The notes under the pieces: model-generated | The model's input: the letters and a program-made list of their open reading frames with translations, nothing else | Database searches by the model: none | Told to the model about the DNA's origin: nothing | Made by a program: the position numbers and the translations under genes | Assembly: GCF_035046485.1 (NCBI RefSeq) | Contig: NC_085136.1 | Location: 78,571,734-78,635,733, forward strand | Length of the DNA stretch: 64,000 bases | DNA from: Aedes albopictus | Lineage: Eukaryota > Arthropoda > Insecta > Diptera > Culicidae | Direction of reading: 5' to 3' | Part shown: one piece after another, positions 44,463 to 55,974 of the stretch | Numbering within the stretch: position 1 is the first letter of the stretch | Layout: each line of letters opens with the position of its first letter

Positions 44463-45404
44463 TTTCACATGTTTTCATTATTTTCAAATCAATCAAGTAA
44501 CAATTCCATTGCTGATTGGTTTTGTTTGATTATTATTAGGGTTTTATTACAGCAATAATTGAAACTCACAGTTTTATTACTACTTTTATGAAAACCATTG
44601 ATAAAATGTTTTATAGTTTAGTTGAAGATTTCCATAAAGCCAGTAGTAAACAAAACTCTCCGATATGTAAACCTTCTGGCAACCATTATTACCACAATAA
44701 AACTGTTCAAACTCTCAACAGATGGCAATTCGTTCGATTAGTAACGACATCTGTTGGTGGAAAAGCAGAAACTACGACACCGCTAGGTTTATTGCGATCA
44801 TCATAAAAGTAAACTTGCTTTCGATTTATTTTCACTAATTATGATCGTCGCCATATTGAAGAATTAGCTAACGTTTTATTGTGTTTCGAGATAGTTTTAC
44901 TGAATTAACAAATTGATTTCTTTCATTCCAAGATGATAATATTCACCATTTCCGAAGCACATTAATTTTATGATTCTGCAACGAAGAAGCTTCTCTGCAT
45001 CTTGAGCTGTCATAGTTTTTGTAAAATAAAAACAACAATCGAGAATGGAAAAATATTTCAACTAGGTTTTAAAACGGTTTTATTGTTACTCTTAATGCGG
45101 TTTGCACAACCTCTCCGAGAATGGACCACTTAGTCGGAAGATGCTCTTAAAGAGGTTATCAAGACGTTTTGATGTATAAATCAGTTTTATTGCGAGTTAA
45201 ATTGGTCATGAAGAACTCTTTTAAAGTCGAACAACACTTAAAATGTTACTTGGGAGGTTACGTTTGTTTAAAACAGATTTATATTTGAGGCCAAATCAAA
45301 CCTCAGCTCACCTCAAGCTAAATTTGTTTTACCATTTGTATTTTCTTGGCGCACGTCTATTTGTCTGGGACATCACAGTGGTCTTTCAGCAATGACAAAT
45401 GCAA
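44463..45404. other. No gene recognised
   Basis: AT-rich unique sequence. The short frame at 44588-44806 has no recognisable motif. Confidence 0.45.
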
Positions 45405-45600
45405 TCAAAACAATGATTGGCACTTATTTAAAACTGAAGCTGTTGATAATGATAACAATTAGACGGCGGGCAGCAAAAGCCAATAAAGAATGCAAATGAG
45501 CCGCCAAAAGTGCAAATCTAAATTGGAAAAGCCCCGCCTCCGAACCAGTATCGGTAAACGGCAGCAAATAGTGCTTTTTACATGTTTTATCATCTAGTTT
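45405..45600. repeat. Diverged duplicated segment, copy 2 of 3
   Basis: Begins GATTGGCACTTA like copy 3 (49750) and contains GCCCCGCCTCCGAACCAGTA plus CGGTAAACGGCAGCAAAT like copy 1 (35590). It is direct with respect to both. Confidence 0.6.
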
Positions 45601-45829
45601 GCAATCTATGTCATTCAAATAATGAAAATAAATTATAGGTGACTGCACGATGAATCCATAATCTGCCAGATTCAGTTGAACCACAGAAAACAGACATATG
45701 GGGCCGAACAAATTCTCGTTATAAATGTGTGTAAAAACCAAGTGTTCATCTAAAGTTTTGAAGAGTAAACACTGGAAACTAATGTATGTAATCCTTGCAT
45801 TTCTTTTAAATAACTCCACGGATTAAAAA

Positions 45830-46104
45830 AAACCCCTAAGAATTCCTTTCAACCATCTCTTTTGAAATTTCTTCTAAAACATCTTCCTTAAGAAATGCTT
45901 ACAGCGGTTCCTTCGGAAAACCAAAAGTTCAGAATTTCTCCACAAATTTTTCAAGTGATTTCTTTAGAAAAACTTCCACTAAAGTTCTTACAATATTTCT
46001 CTTCCACAGATTCTTTTAGTAATTTCGCTGGACATTCCGTCAAAAAATCTTTGTGGCGATTCCTCCTTAAATTTGTCAAAGGTTACCTTCGAGAAATCTT
46101 CTAT
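45830..46104. repeat. Degenerate TTCCTTCAGAAATT-type repeat
   Basis: Short array of the common family, ending at the MITE at 46105. It resumes at 46470-46905. Confidence 0.65.
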
Positions 46105-46268
46105 GGGCCTGTCCATAAACTATGTAGACTCTGAGGGAGGGACGGGGTCTGGAAAAAGTCTACGCTCCATACCAAATTTTCGATATTATGTATGGATAAA
46201 AGTCAACGAGGGGGGAAGGGGGATCCGACATGACCAAAAATGAGTCTACGTAGTTTATGGACAGCGCC
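46105..46268. mobile_element. MITE of about 164 bp, first of an adjacent pair
   Basis: GGGCCTGTCCATAAACTATG at the left and CGTAGTTTATGGACAGCGCC at the right. TAT occurs on both flanks. The interior has the G-rich block and GTATGGATAAAAGTC also seen at window position 8-24. Confidence 0.8.
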
Positions 46269-46293
46269 TATGGATTCCTTCCAAAATCGCTTT

Positions 46294-46464
46294 GGCGCTG
46301 TCCATAAACTACGTAGACTTTAGACTTCGGCCATCTCAGACCCCTCCTCCCCCCTCGTAAACTTTTGTTCATACAAAATTTTCGAAATTTGTATGGAGCG
46401 TAGACTTTGATCAGAAAACCCACCCCCCCCCCCCTAAGAGTCTACGTAGTATATGGATAGCCCC
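46294..46464. mobile_element. MITE of about 171 bp, second of an adjacent pair
   Basis: GGCGCTGTCCATAAACTACG at the left, CGTAGTATATGGATAGCCCC at the right, with a C-rich run (46421-46433) inside. It is the same family as the preceding element but in reverse orientation, judging by the G-rich versus C-rich interior. Confidence 0.8.
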
Positions 46465-46469
46465 TTCAT

Positions 46470-46905
46470 GGATTCCTTCAGTAGTTATTCCGGGATTTCG
46501 GTCTTGAAATTTATCAATGTTTTTCAATAAGCTCCTCTAGCGGTTTTTCCGAGAAATTCTTTAGGAATTTTTTAAGAAATTTCTCCAGCTTTTTCTTCAA
46601 AAATTTCCTCAAGAATTTCTACAGAAATTTCCCAGAGATTTTTTCTAGGTAGATTTCCATGGGTTTACTTTAGATATTCTTCTAGGAATTCGTTTAGTAA
46701 ATCCTTCGGAAATTCTTACATAACTTCTTCCGGGCAAATCTTCCAGAGATTTCTTCAGAAGATTGAACAGGTATTTTTTCAATGAGTTAACCAGAAATTT
46801 GTTCAGGAATTGCTCTGGGAATGTTATTGGAACCGGAATGTGTCCAGGAATTTCTCCAGGGGTTCATTCAGAAAACCCTACAGGAATTCCTCCAGAGATT
46901 CTTGC
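46470..46905. repeat. Degenerate TTCCTCCAGAAATT-type repeat
   Basis: Continuation of the array at 45830. No gene is seen. Confidence 0.65.
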
Positions 46906-47254
46906 ATTACCCAACTAACAATCACTCATTTTACAAGCACCTTTACGACGAATTGATTCAGCATGATGCTGAATAACATTTGGATAATTTTCAGGCACAA
47001 CCTTTGTTCGGGTTTTGTTCACAAAAATTTGGAGAAACTATAAAGCATAGTGTTGTGTATCAAGTGAACTGTTTGTTGTTAAATCGTTTTACAACTATAT
47101 AGTAAAGATGTTATTCAAGTTTAGCAAAAATGATTAAAAATTAAAAAAAAGCAAAAAATTTCAATTTCCACGAGAGTTTATGATTGGAACTTAATGCTGT
47201 GAAGAAATATTGTAAAATAATAACTACATATAAATTTACCTAAATCCAGATTCG

Positions 47255-47335
47255 AACTCGAGACTCGTCGATTGCCAGCCGCATGCCTTCATATCTGCGC
47301 CATTCTAGAGATGATGAATTGCAGCGCTCAAAACA
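47255..47335 (-). repeat. tRNA-like relic (SINE head or tRNA pseudogene)
   Basis: The minus strand contains AATGGCGCAGATATGAAGGC, then GAGTCTCGAGTTCGAATCTG, an A/B-box-like pair at tRNA spacing. The acceptor stem does not pair clearly, so I do not call it a functional tRNA. Confidence 0.4.
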
Positions 47336-47539
47336 AAACATAAAGTTCCCGTGGTTTAATAATGATCAGACTTCGACTCCTATTCAGCACAAAATTATGG
47401 TTAACGACTGAACAACAGATTAATCCAGCTGTTGTTCAATAAAAAACACGTGTTTTGCATCATGTACTCTGAGTCGAAGCATGATGAAACGAAAGCGCTT
47501 ATTTGAGTTGTAAAAAACACATTATACAGATACATGTCC

Positions 47540-47816
47540 CATATAGCCGAGGCGGTAAACGCACGGGTATTCAGCATGACCATGCTGAGGGTGACGGGTT
47601 CGATTCCCGGTCGGTCCAGGATCTTTTCGTAAAGGAAATTTCCTTGACTTCCTTGGGCATAGAGTATCTTCGTGCCTGCCACACGATATACACATGCAAA
47701 ATGGTCATTGGCAGAGGAAGCTCTCAGTTAATAACTGTGGAAGTGCTCATAGAACACTAAGCTGAGAAGCAGGCTTTGTCCCAATGAGGACGTTACGCCA
47801 AGAAGAGAGAGAGAGA
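47540..47816 (+). mobile_element. Feilai-like tRNA-derived SINE
   Basis: CATATAGCCGAGGCGGTAAA head, B box GGGTTCGATTCCC, body AGGAAGCTCTCAGTTAATAA, tail AAGAAGAGAGAGAGA. A perfect 13-bp duplication CAGATACATGTCC flanks it (47527-47539; 47817-47829). It is the opposite orientation of, and nearly identical to, the copy at 31790. Confidence 0.88.
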
Positions 47817-48119
47817 CAGATACATGTCCTAATTTGTACGTGAACTTAACAAGAAGCAGAAAATGTCTTGTTAAACTATGTATGTTGTAAAGGAATTACT
47901 GCGAGTCGAATAAAAATCTTATTAAACGCTTGAAAAGTGTTTTAAATTATCATTGTTAATACCAATACGAAAAGTTGAACATTGGCTACTTTTTCAATTT
48001 AAATAGCCTTTGTACAGTAATATGTACAGCATAATTTTAGTTCAGCTATAATTACTATTATAAAGCAACAATTCAGCATGCATGCTTATTTGCGTCTGGC
48101 GATTGTTAGTATATATATA

Positions 48120-48444
48120 TTGCTTTCCTCCAGAAATTCCCACTGTAGTTCATACACAGATTCCTTCACAATGGCTTTTCGATATTTCTCTACATATTTC
48201 CCCAAAACTTTTCCGGCTTTTCCTCTAAGCATAACTCTTAAAACTTTGCCACGAATTTCTAACAATATTTGCTAGGGATTTCTACAGTAATTCCTTTATA
48301 AGTATCCTAAAATTTAATTGTTCTATTAATATTTACAGAAGCTTATTCAAGAGTTTCTCCAGACACACGTCCACAGAAAATCTTCAAAAAGTTTTATAAG
48401 ATTATTTCTTTAAAAATCCTCAATGAACTTTTCTAGGAATTCCA
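48120..48444. repeat. Degenerate short repeat
   Basis: TTCCTCCAGAAATT-family units again. No gene is seen. Confidence 0.55.
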
Positions 48445-48448
48445 TTAA

Positions 48449-48798
48449 GGCGAAACTGGAAGCATTTTTCCATTTTTTCGGTTTTTGATTTTTTATTAAA
48501 TAACAAAGCAATATTTTCAAAATCGGTTTTCATGCACATGTAGAGTATGGATCAAGGTATTTTCTGAATTTTTTTGAGTTGGAAAATGATTTCCATTTTT
48601 GCAGAAACAATTTTTTTGTGAAATTTTGTTCAAAAATGGTTTTTGCAAAAACGAAAAATATTTTCCACTACAAAAAAAAATCAGAAGATACCTTGATCCA
48701 TACTCTACATGTGCACGAAAACCGATTTTGAAAATATTGCTTCGTTATTTAATAAAAAATCAAAAACCAAAAAGTGAGGAAATTCTTCCAGTTTCGCC
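48449..48798. mobile_element. 350-bp foldback MITE in TTAA (piggyBac-like)
   Basis: GGCGAAACTGGAAG at the left and, complemented, at the right, with TTAA on both sides (48445-48448; 48799-48802). Arms of about 125 bp share AAATCGGTTTTC and GTAGAGTATGGATCAAGGTA. It is non-coding. TTAA duplication is typical of piggyBac and Kolobok families. Confidence 0.85.
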
Positions 48799-48805
48799 TT
48801 AAGGG

Positions 48806-49022
48806 CAGGGTTGTAAACTATCACAAAAATGCAATGTCGTTATTTGCACATTTCACTGTCCCTAGTAAAAAAATGTGTATCAACGATATCGTTATTTTAT
48901 CATTTCTAACTAACATTATTGAAAGCTTGTGGTCACGGGCAGAAAATTGCTCAGTAAATGGTAGAAATGGAAAATGTCATGACATTTTATCCATGACATT
49001 TCCGTAACATTTCACAACCCTG
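48806..49022. mobile_element. 217-bp hAT-like MITE abutting the TTAA element
   Basis: Ends CAGGGTTGT and ACAACCCTG. The 8-bp flanks CTTAAGGG and ATCAACGG agree at 5 of 8 positions, so any duplication has decayed. The interior contains a palindrome GAAAATGTCATGACATTTTA. Confidence 0.6.
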
Positions 49023-49600
49023 ATCAACGGTGTTATTCGGAGTTTCTACAGGAAGTTCTTCGGAATTTCATCCCCGAATTTCTTCAGATATTCCATCCTC
49101 TAGAGATTCATTCAAGATTCTGCTGCAGATTTCTTCATGAATTCCATCAAGGATTGTTTCAGAAATTCCTGCTGAAATTCCTTCAGGGATTCTTTCCAAA
49201 TATCTCCGCAGACTTCTTCAGAATTTAAGGGATTTCTTCAAAAGTTCTTACATGAGTTTTTCAGAAATCCTCCAATAATTTCTTAAGAAATTTGTACAAG
49301 GATTTTTTTTATTGCTCCTGCAATTACGTCAGAAATATCTTCTGGAATTCCTTTATTTCTGCAGGAATTGTTTTAGAAATTCTTCCAGAGTTTTTTTAAG
49401 TTCTTCTAGAAATTGTACTGAAATTACTAGAAAAATTCTTGCAAGAAACTGGAGGATTGTCTGAAGGAATCTCTTAAAAACATAACTTTATTTGGTGATA
49501 CATTTGGATACTCCTAGGAAAAAAACTTGAAAGTTTTCTGGAGGGATTCCTGAATGCCTGGGAGAATATCTGAAGAAACTCTTTAAGGTATTTAGAGTAA
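49023..49600. repeat. Degenerate short repeat, polarity switch near 49.47 kb
   Basis: 'ttccttcagggattc' units give way to 'ggagggattcctgaatg' units. No gene is seen. Confidence 0.6.
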
Positions 49601-49739
49601 TTCAAGCAGCTCTGATTTTATCATGACAGCATGTTCCCATGAAATTTGTGACATTTTCCATCCCTGATATCTGCCATCAGTTAAGTTTCGTTGCAAAAAA
49701 AAATCCTAACTCAACTGAATGTGTGCATGCACATGACAA

Positions 49740-50000
49740 GCGAAACAATGATTGGCACTTAACCAAAGTAAAGATATAATGGAGATAATTAGAAACCGGT
49801 CAGCACAAGCCAAAAGAGTGTGCAAACATGCCGCAAAAAAATGCAAATCTTTTGAAAGTGTCCGCCCCCAAAAACAAACGCTGGCTGCCTTAGATACCAC
49901 TTATCTACCGTGATTGTTTGCAATCAATGGCATTTCAATCGCCACATAATAGCTTATCGGTGTGAAAATAGTAAATGACCATTCAGCTATCGGCTACGTT
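49740..50000. repeat. Diverged duplicated segment, copy 3 of 3
   Basis: GATTGGCACTTA, CAGCACAAGCCAAAAGAG, AAATGCAAATCT and TTTGCAATCAATGGCATT blocks align in order with copies at 35470 and 45405. Confidence 0.6.
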
Positions 50001-50079
50001 CGATCAATCCACAATCAGTGAACTAGATCGCTAGATCTAGATGAAAATCCAGAGTTTGACGTCATGTGATCGAAATCAC

Positions 50080-50520
50080 AAGCTAGTCTAGCGGTATATC
50101 TACCGGTTCAATATTTGTGGGCAGCACTTTGATATTATTTAAGTCTATTGGACGTCCACACCAGTTACACTCGAACATATTAGGCGGTTACTGCCTACAG
50201 GTATTTTCGGTTGACCGTTCGACTTGTTTTCGATAACAATCTTGGATCACAGGGCCTGCAATCTGCATGTACGCCTTCGACAGTTACAACAGTAAGGTGA
50301 ATGGGAACACAGTAATCGAATCCGTAAAACTCATTATTGCGGTTTGGACTGTTGAAGTCATGTGATTGTAAGCCATTTGTACTGGTTCGTATTAAATTGT
50401 CAGCTATGTAGATTACATCGCACTGAACTTGTCATGTAGTGCTTTCCATTATGGACTAATCTGGCTACTGAAATTGAAACCGGATTCAGGTACATACCTA
50501 CTTCAGTCGTATTTTAACCT
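50080..50520. repeat. Uninterrupted paralogue of 36815-41330 (inverted)
   Basis: The complement reads CCATTCACCTTACTGT, TGTAACTGTCGAAGGCGTAC, GATCCAAGATTGTTATCGAA and GAACCAGTAC in the same order as the split copy. Neither transposon is present here. It is not recognisably coding. Confidence 0.75.
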
Positions 50521-50589
50521 CGCAGTCAAACTGTTAGAAGAATAATAATAATTTCATGTTTTTTTATTGATGACTTTTAGATATTTTTC

Positions 50590-52050
50590 AACTTTTCAAT
50601 ATAAAAGAGTAATCACCCCAAAAATTGCTTCGATGATTTCCACGAGGTTTATTTTAAAAACAGCCGCAAGGCAGTTTATAAGGCATTTCTACAAAAATAA
50701 GTACGCATATGCTTCTAGGAAATAATTCAGAGATATCCAGAGTGCTTGATTTCAAAATACCTCGAACTTTTTTTTCTGGAATTTCTCAGAAAATAATTTC
50801 TGAAATTTATCAAAAAAAAATTCTACGAATGTCTTTCAAGCTTTTTCCGGATCGTAACAATTTTTACAGAAAAAATATGCCTCCTAGATTTTTCAAGGAA
50901 TAATTCCGGAATTATTTTGAGAAATTCTTTCGAGCAGTCCTAGTATCCTGCCTTAAAAATCATTTTAAAATCTTAGTTTTAGAATAAACATAAATTAATT
51001 CCTAGATGAATTTCAGGACAAAACTCCGGGAAATATCATTGGAAAACTTCACCGAAGAATGCTCAAAGGGGTTTGGTGTGCCGTCTTTGAAGGTAATCTT
51101 GGTGAAACCCTCTGAGGACTCGCTGAAAGAATCCCCAGAGTACTTTTCGAGGGAATGCCTGGAGGAAACCTCGGAAGATTTTCTAAAGGAGACCCTCGAA
51201 AAATCCTGAAGGATTTTCAGGAGCAGTGTTGGAGAAATTTCTGAAGTTCTGCTCGGAGAAGCTCGTGGGAAAATGCTTTGATTAACTCCTAAAGACACTC
51301 TTCGAGAAATTCATAAATAAATATCAGAAAAATACATTTTAGGAATTCTCAGATGATTGTGAGTATAATATTCTGTAAAACTCTTTCGGAGTATTTCGGG
51401 AGCATTTTTTGTAAATTTCTATGCATAGATTCTTTAAAAGAAATCTCCCGGAAGAACCCTTGTTAGAGCTTCTGGGAAAATCCTTGACTAATGGAGGAAT
51501 TTTTGAAAGATTCCGATTTTTCCGATTGCTACGGAAAAGTCGTTCCTTGGAAGAATTTTTCGAGGAATTTCTTAAGAAATTTTTTTTAGAGTTTTTGGAA
51601 TGTTTTCTGAAAGGAGTTATGGAGGATCGCATAATGTCATTTCCGGAGGAATCTTCGAAGAAAATTTCAGAGGAATCTCTAAACAAGTCTCAGGAGAAGT
51701 TTATGGAGAAGTTCTCGGAGAAACTTTTGAATTCCTTAAACAAGTTCCTGGAGCGGTTTTCTGAGAAATTGCTTGAGGAAACCTTAGAGATATTTCTGAA
51801 GATTTCAGAAGAATTTCAGGATAAATCTTGGAAAATAATTCTTGAAGAATGTGTGCAGAAATTTTTGAACGATTTTAAATTGAGGAAATTCTTGAGAGAA
51901 TTTTCGAAGCAATTTAAATTGATTTGCTCGAATAGCCTTTACATAGAAGAAGTCCTGAAAATGTTCCTGATGGCAAATCATCGAAGGAATTCCAGAAAAA
52001 ATCTAAATAGCAAATCCGACGAATCTGTGGAATATTTTTAAATAATTGTA
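50590..52050. repeat. Degenerate short repeat (inverse polarity)
   Basis: 'gaggaatctctaaacaag' and 'ttctggagaa' units. The Glu/Lys/Phe/Ser-rich open frame at 51421-52041 results from the repeat and lacks any domain. Confidence 0.65.
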
Positions 52051-52590
52051 GAAAAAATCTGTAGAAATCGTGGTATGAATATCCGACCAAACATCGTTGA
52101 GTTTTTCAGAAGAAAAGATCTTCGAGGAATAAATGTACGAATACTAAGATGAATTTACAAAATAAAATTCAAATATTTTCCTAAATCAACTCCTGTTCTT
52201 AACTTTGTTAGGATACAAAAAAAGGCTTTAGATGGAATGGTGCAGCTTACAGAATACTTGCAAATAGAAACCTTGCTTCGAAATCTTTCTAGATGAAGGC
52301 TTTTTAAAAATAAATTTCCAATATTTATGTAGAATTGTTGATAAAAAAAAATGAAAAAAATGATCCTTTCAAAGTTTCTATGACAATTTTGTAAAAAAAA
52401 ATCATTCCAAAATCTAACCAAAACATCAACATATTTTAGCCGGAAACCATATAGGAAACTCACTGGAATGCTTACTTGAATCGCATCAAAATTATAAACC
52501 CTAAAGTTTTTTGGGTAAAGTTTTTTGAATTTTTTTAACAGTTGCCATTTTCGCCGGCTTGATTTCATCATCCAAAAATCTCAAAACAAG
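52051..52590. other. No feature recognised
   Basis: AT-rich sequence without repeats or frames of interest. Confidence 0.5.
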
Positions 52591-53855
52591 GAGATTTTTT
52601 TTAGATTCTGGCCTCATTGATCAACTTCTTCTTTCTCGTGGAGATCCGAACTTCACCTACCATGTCGTCAAACTTTTATCTTCTTGTCCAGACTCGAATC
52701 CATTCTCCAAAAGTATCCATGTTTTTTCCTCAAATATTAAGTTTTTCCTAACTCTTTTGAAAAATCTGCCTCATCGGCCAAATTATTCTTCGTTATAGAG
52801 ATCCAACATAAATCTCCAGGTTAAAGTATTGCTCCGCTTATATTTTGTCTAATCGTATAAGTTCTATCAGTACTTCATTGTTCAAGTTCGGGCTTCTCCA
52901 TTACTAGGCACTACATCCAGGATCAGGCTCTCATCGTTCATATTCCATCGCATAGTTCGTAACCCACCTTATCGTCCGGGTTCTGCCTAATTTTACAACT
53001 TTCACCTTTTATTCATGCTTGACTTAAGCTTCCAAAAGTCCCAATACGGATTAAAGTGTATGGTCATGAGCATGATTGTTCAGAATTTCCACATTCTTCA
53101 CATTTTTTTGGATATTCTGCCCCATCGACCAAATTCTGCATCCTTTTTCTTCAGCGTTTACATTTTCGTACAGGTTCTGTTCCATCGTCCGTATCTCACC
53201 TGAGCACCCTGAGCAAACTTGATTTAGAGATACTGCCTCATCGACCAAATTTCTTGCGGAGATCCGACCTAAACGTTCTACCATCTCCAGTTTCTACATT
53301 CTCCGTTTTTTTTGTCTCATCGTACAAGTTCTACTTTATTGTTCAAGTCCGAGCATCTACTCGCTCAAAGTAATGCTTCTTCGTCTAGGTTCTATCTCAA
53401 CGTTCTTAACTTACCTTATCGACCAACTTCTACCTAGGCTAGGCTAGGCTCGACCTCATCCTGCAAAAATCTCAAGAAGATTGAATAAGTATAATTGTTC
53501 TCGAGTTCAACTTTCTTGAGACTCTTTGAGATTCTGCCTAATCGACCAAATTCTGCTTAGTCGTGGTGAATCGCCCAGAACGTTCTACCGTCTCCAGGCT
53601 CACTTATATTTCGTACAAATTCTGCTTCTTTGTCCAGTCCAAGTTCGAGTTTTTCCTTTAGGAACGACGTCTGCATGTAGGTTTCATCTCATTGTTGTTG
53701 TTCCTCTGGGTATCCAAGTTCTATCTTCTCCTTAAGAAGACAATGCGTCTTCATCCAGGTTCGTCGTTCCCACCGTCCAAGTTTTAACATCTTGCCCTCC
53801 TTCTTCTTTCTTGTTCAGAGTCTACCAATCGAACTTGTCCTACAGATCCTATATT
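52590..53855. repeat. Tandem repeat array, unit about 300 bp
   Basis: A motif CTCATCGACCAAATTCTGC followed by GGAGATCCGACCTAAACG and ACGTTCTACCATCTCCAG recurs at about 52613, 52770, 53119, 53237 and 53536. The last two full copies are about 300 bp apart. Units are diverged. No gene is seen. Confidence 0.7.
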
Positions 53856-55974
53856 CTAAAAGTATCAATCTGGAACTGTAAAGTGTTCAAGAGATTCAAT
53901 GATCGTGGTTGATAATGTGACATAACTCTAGATCTAGGACTTCAGATCTACAAGCATACTCAGACTTGAGTTCAACAATTTTGTTTTGGGTTATCCAACA
54001 GCTCTTGTAGTATTGATCATTATAAACTCATGGTTTCATGAGCTACCGCAACTTTTGAGTTCAACAACTGTTTTCGGTTATCCAAGAACTCCTGGCAGTA
54101 TAGATCCATTGATCTACACGTGTAACCAATGGCATGATCCTATGCTGGCATAGGATCATGCACTTGTGTTCTATCAAGACATAAGTTCAAGAAGCGTTTC
54201 CAGAAATATAAAAACTACTTGAAGCACAGGTTTCCTATATACAAGCGAAGCCAAGTGATGATGATTTAGAAGATTTGGACTCACATGGGCTCATAAAGCC
54301 ATATTCTACGAAGGCTTGAGCTCAACAACTGGTTTTGGTTATCCTAGAACTCCATGGTGATCTTTAGATCAGCAAGTGTATCCAGTGATTATCCAAGAGC
54401 TTAAAGCAGCAAAGATGTACTAATCTATACGTATATCCAATGACATGATGAAGCAGGTGAATGCTCTATCAATACAAATAGTCCAAAAGCGATTCCAAAA
54501 ACTCCTTGGCGTGTAGATCTACAAATCTACAATCATAACCAGTGATTTTATGGGGGAGGTTTATGCTCACAAGGATTCATAGGGCCATGTTCTACTAAGT
54601 CTTGATTTCAACAACTGCTTTCGGTTATCCAAGAACTCCTACCAGTATTGGACTGTGGATTTACACTTATAACCAGTGCAGTAGCAAGATGGAGCAGATT
54701 AACGCTCGCATAGGATCATGAACCTATGTTCTATCAAGACATGTGTTCAACAAGCGTTTTCAGTTACCCAAAAACTCCTTCAAGCATACTTCTTCATATC
54801 TATGAGTGATATGAAAAAGATAAGATGGGGCAGATTTACACCCACATGGGGTCCAGAGAGCCGAGTTTAACTAAGTTTTGAGTTCAACAACTGTTTTTGG
54901 CTATACAAGAACTTCTTGGAGGTCTTCCGATCAGCAAGTGTCTAGACACTTTGGTCGATCTACACGTCTATCCAGTGCCATCATGGAACAGGTTCATGCT
55001 CGTATAGGATCATGAACCTGTGCTCTACAACGACATGTGTTCGAGAAGTGTTTCCAGTTGTCCAAAAACTCCTTAAAGCATAGACCTTTAAATGTACAAG
55101 CTTATACACTCATCAGTGATATGATGGGACAGAGTGATTCTCATATGAATTCATACAGCCATTATCTACCAAACCTTGAGATTAATTACTGTTTTTGCTT
55201 ACCCATGGAACTACCATGAGTTCATAAAGCTATGTTCAACGAAGTCTTCATTTCAACAACTGTTTATTGTTAGAACTCCGTGGAGATCTTTAGATCAGCA
55301 ACTGCATCCAATGATGTGATGGGAGAGGTTCATGCTCATGAAGCTTCAGACAGCTATGGTCTATCAAGACCTAAAAACTCCTCGGAGCACAGGTCTTTAG
55401 ATCTACACGCGTAACCAATGACATTATGGTTATATGGTCACATGGGTCGATGTAGCCATGAGCTCATAAGTTCAACGACTGTTTTCGGTTATCCAAGAAC
55501 TCCTGGCAGTATTGGTCTGTAGATCTACACGTGTAACTAGTGGCACGATGGAATAAATTGACGCTCTCATAGAATCATGAACCTATGTTTTATCAAAAAG
55601 CATTTCCAGCTATCGAAAAGTTCTTTGAAGCATGCATTTTCATATCTGCAAGCTTAATTGAAGATATGATGGGACAGATTTATACCCACAGTGGTCCATG
55701 GGCCATGTTCTACAAAGTCTTGAGCTCAACAACTGTTCTTGGTTATCTAAAATCTCGGTGGAAAAGGTCTATGCTCAAGAAGGTTCATACACGGGAAAAA
55801 ATCCGCTGCTTGCAACCTGCTAAATGATTCATGGTTTCGCGTAAAATGTGTTTTTTCATGTTATAAATATACATACACCACAAAAAAAGGTCATAATTTC
55901 ATGACTCATGTTGCCGTAACGTCACCTTGGCGTTACGTTTTTAATATTTATTGACAAAAATTTGTAAGTTAAGT

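Larger units (their letters stand above)
46915..48109. mobile_element. Possible 1.2-kb TIR element hosting a SINE
   Basis: CTAACAATCAC at the left and GCGATTGTTAG at the right are inverted. An ATTCAGCATG motif lies just inside each end. A Feilai-like SINE and a tRNA-like relic lie within. There is no clear target duplication. Confidence 0.42.

Noticed and set aside
51421..52041. 206-codon Glu/Lys/Phe/Ser-rich frame
   Set aside because: It lies wholly within the degenerate GGAATTTCTGAGGA repeat, with matching low-complexity translation and no domain.
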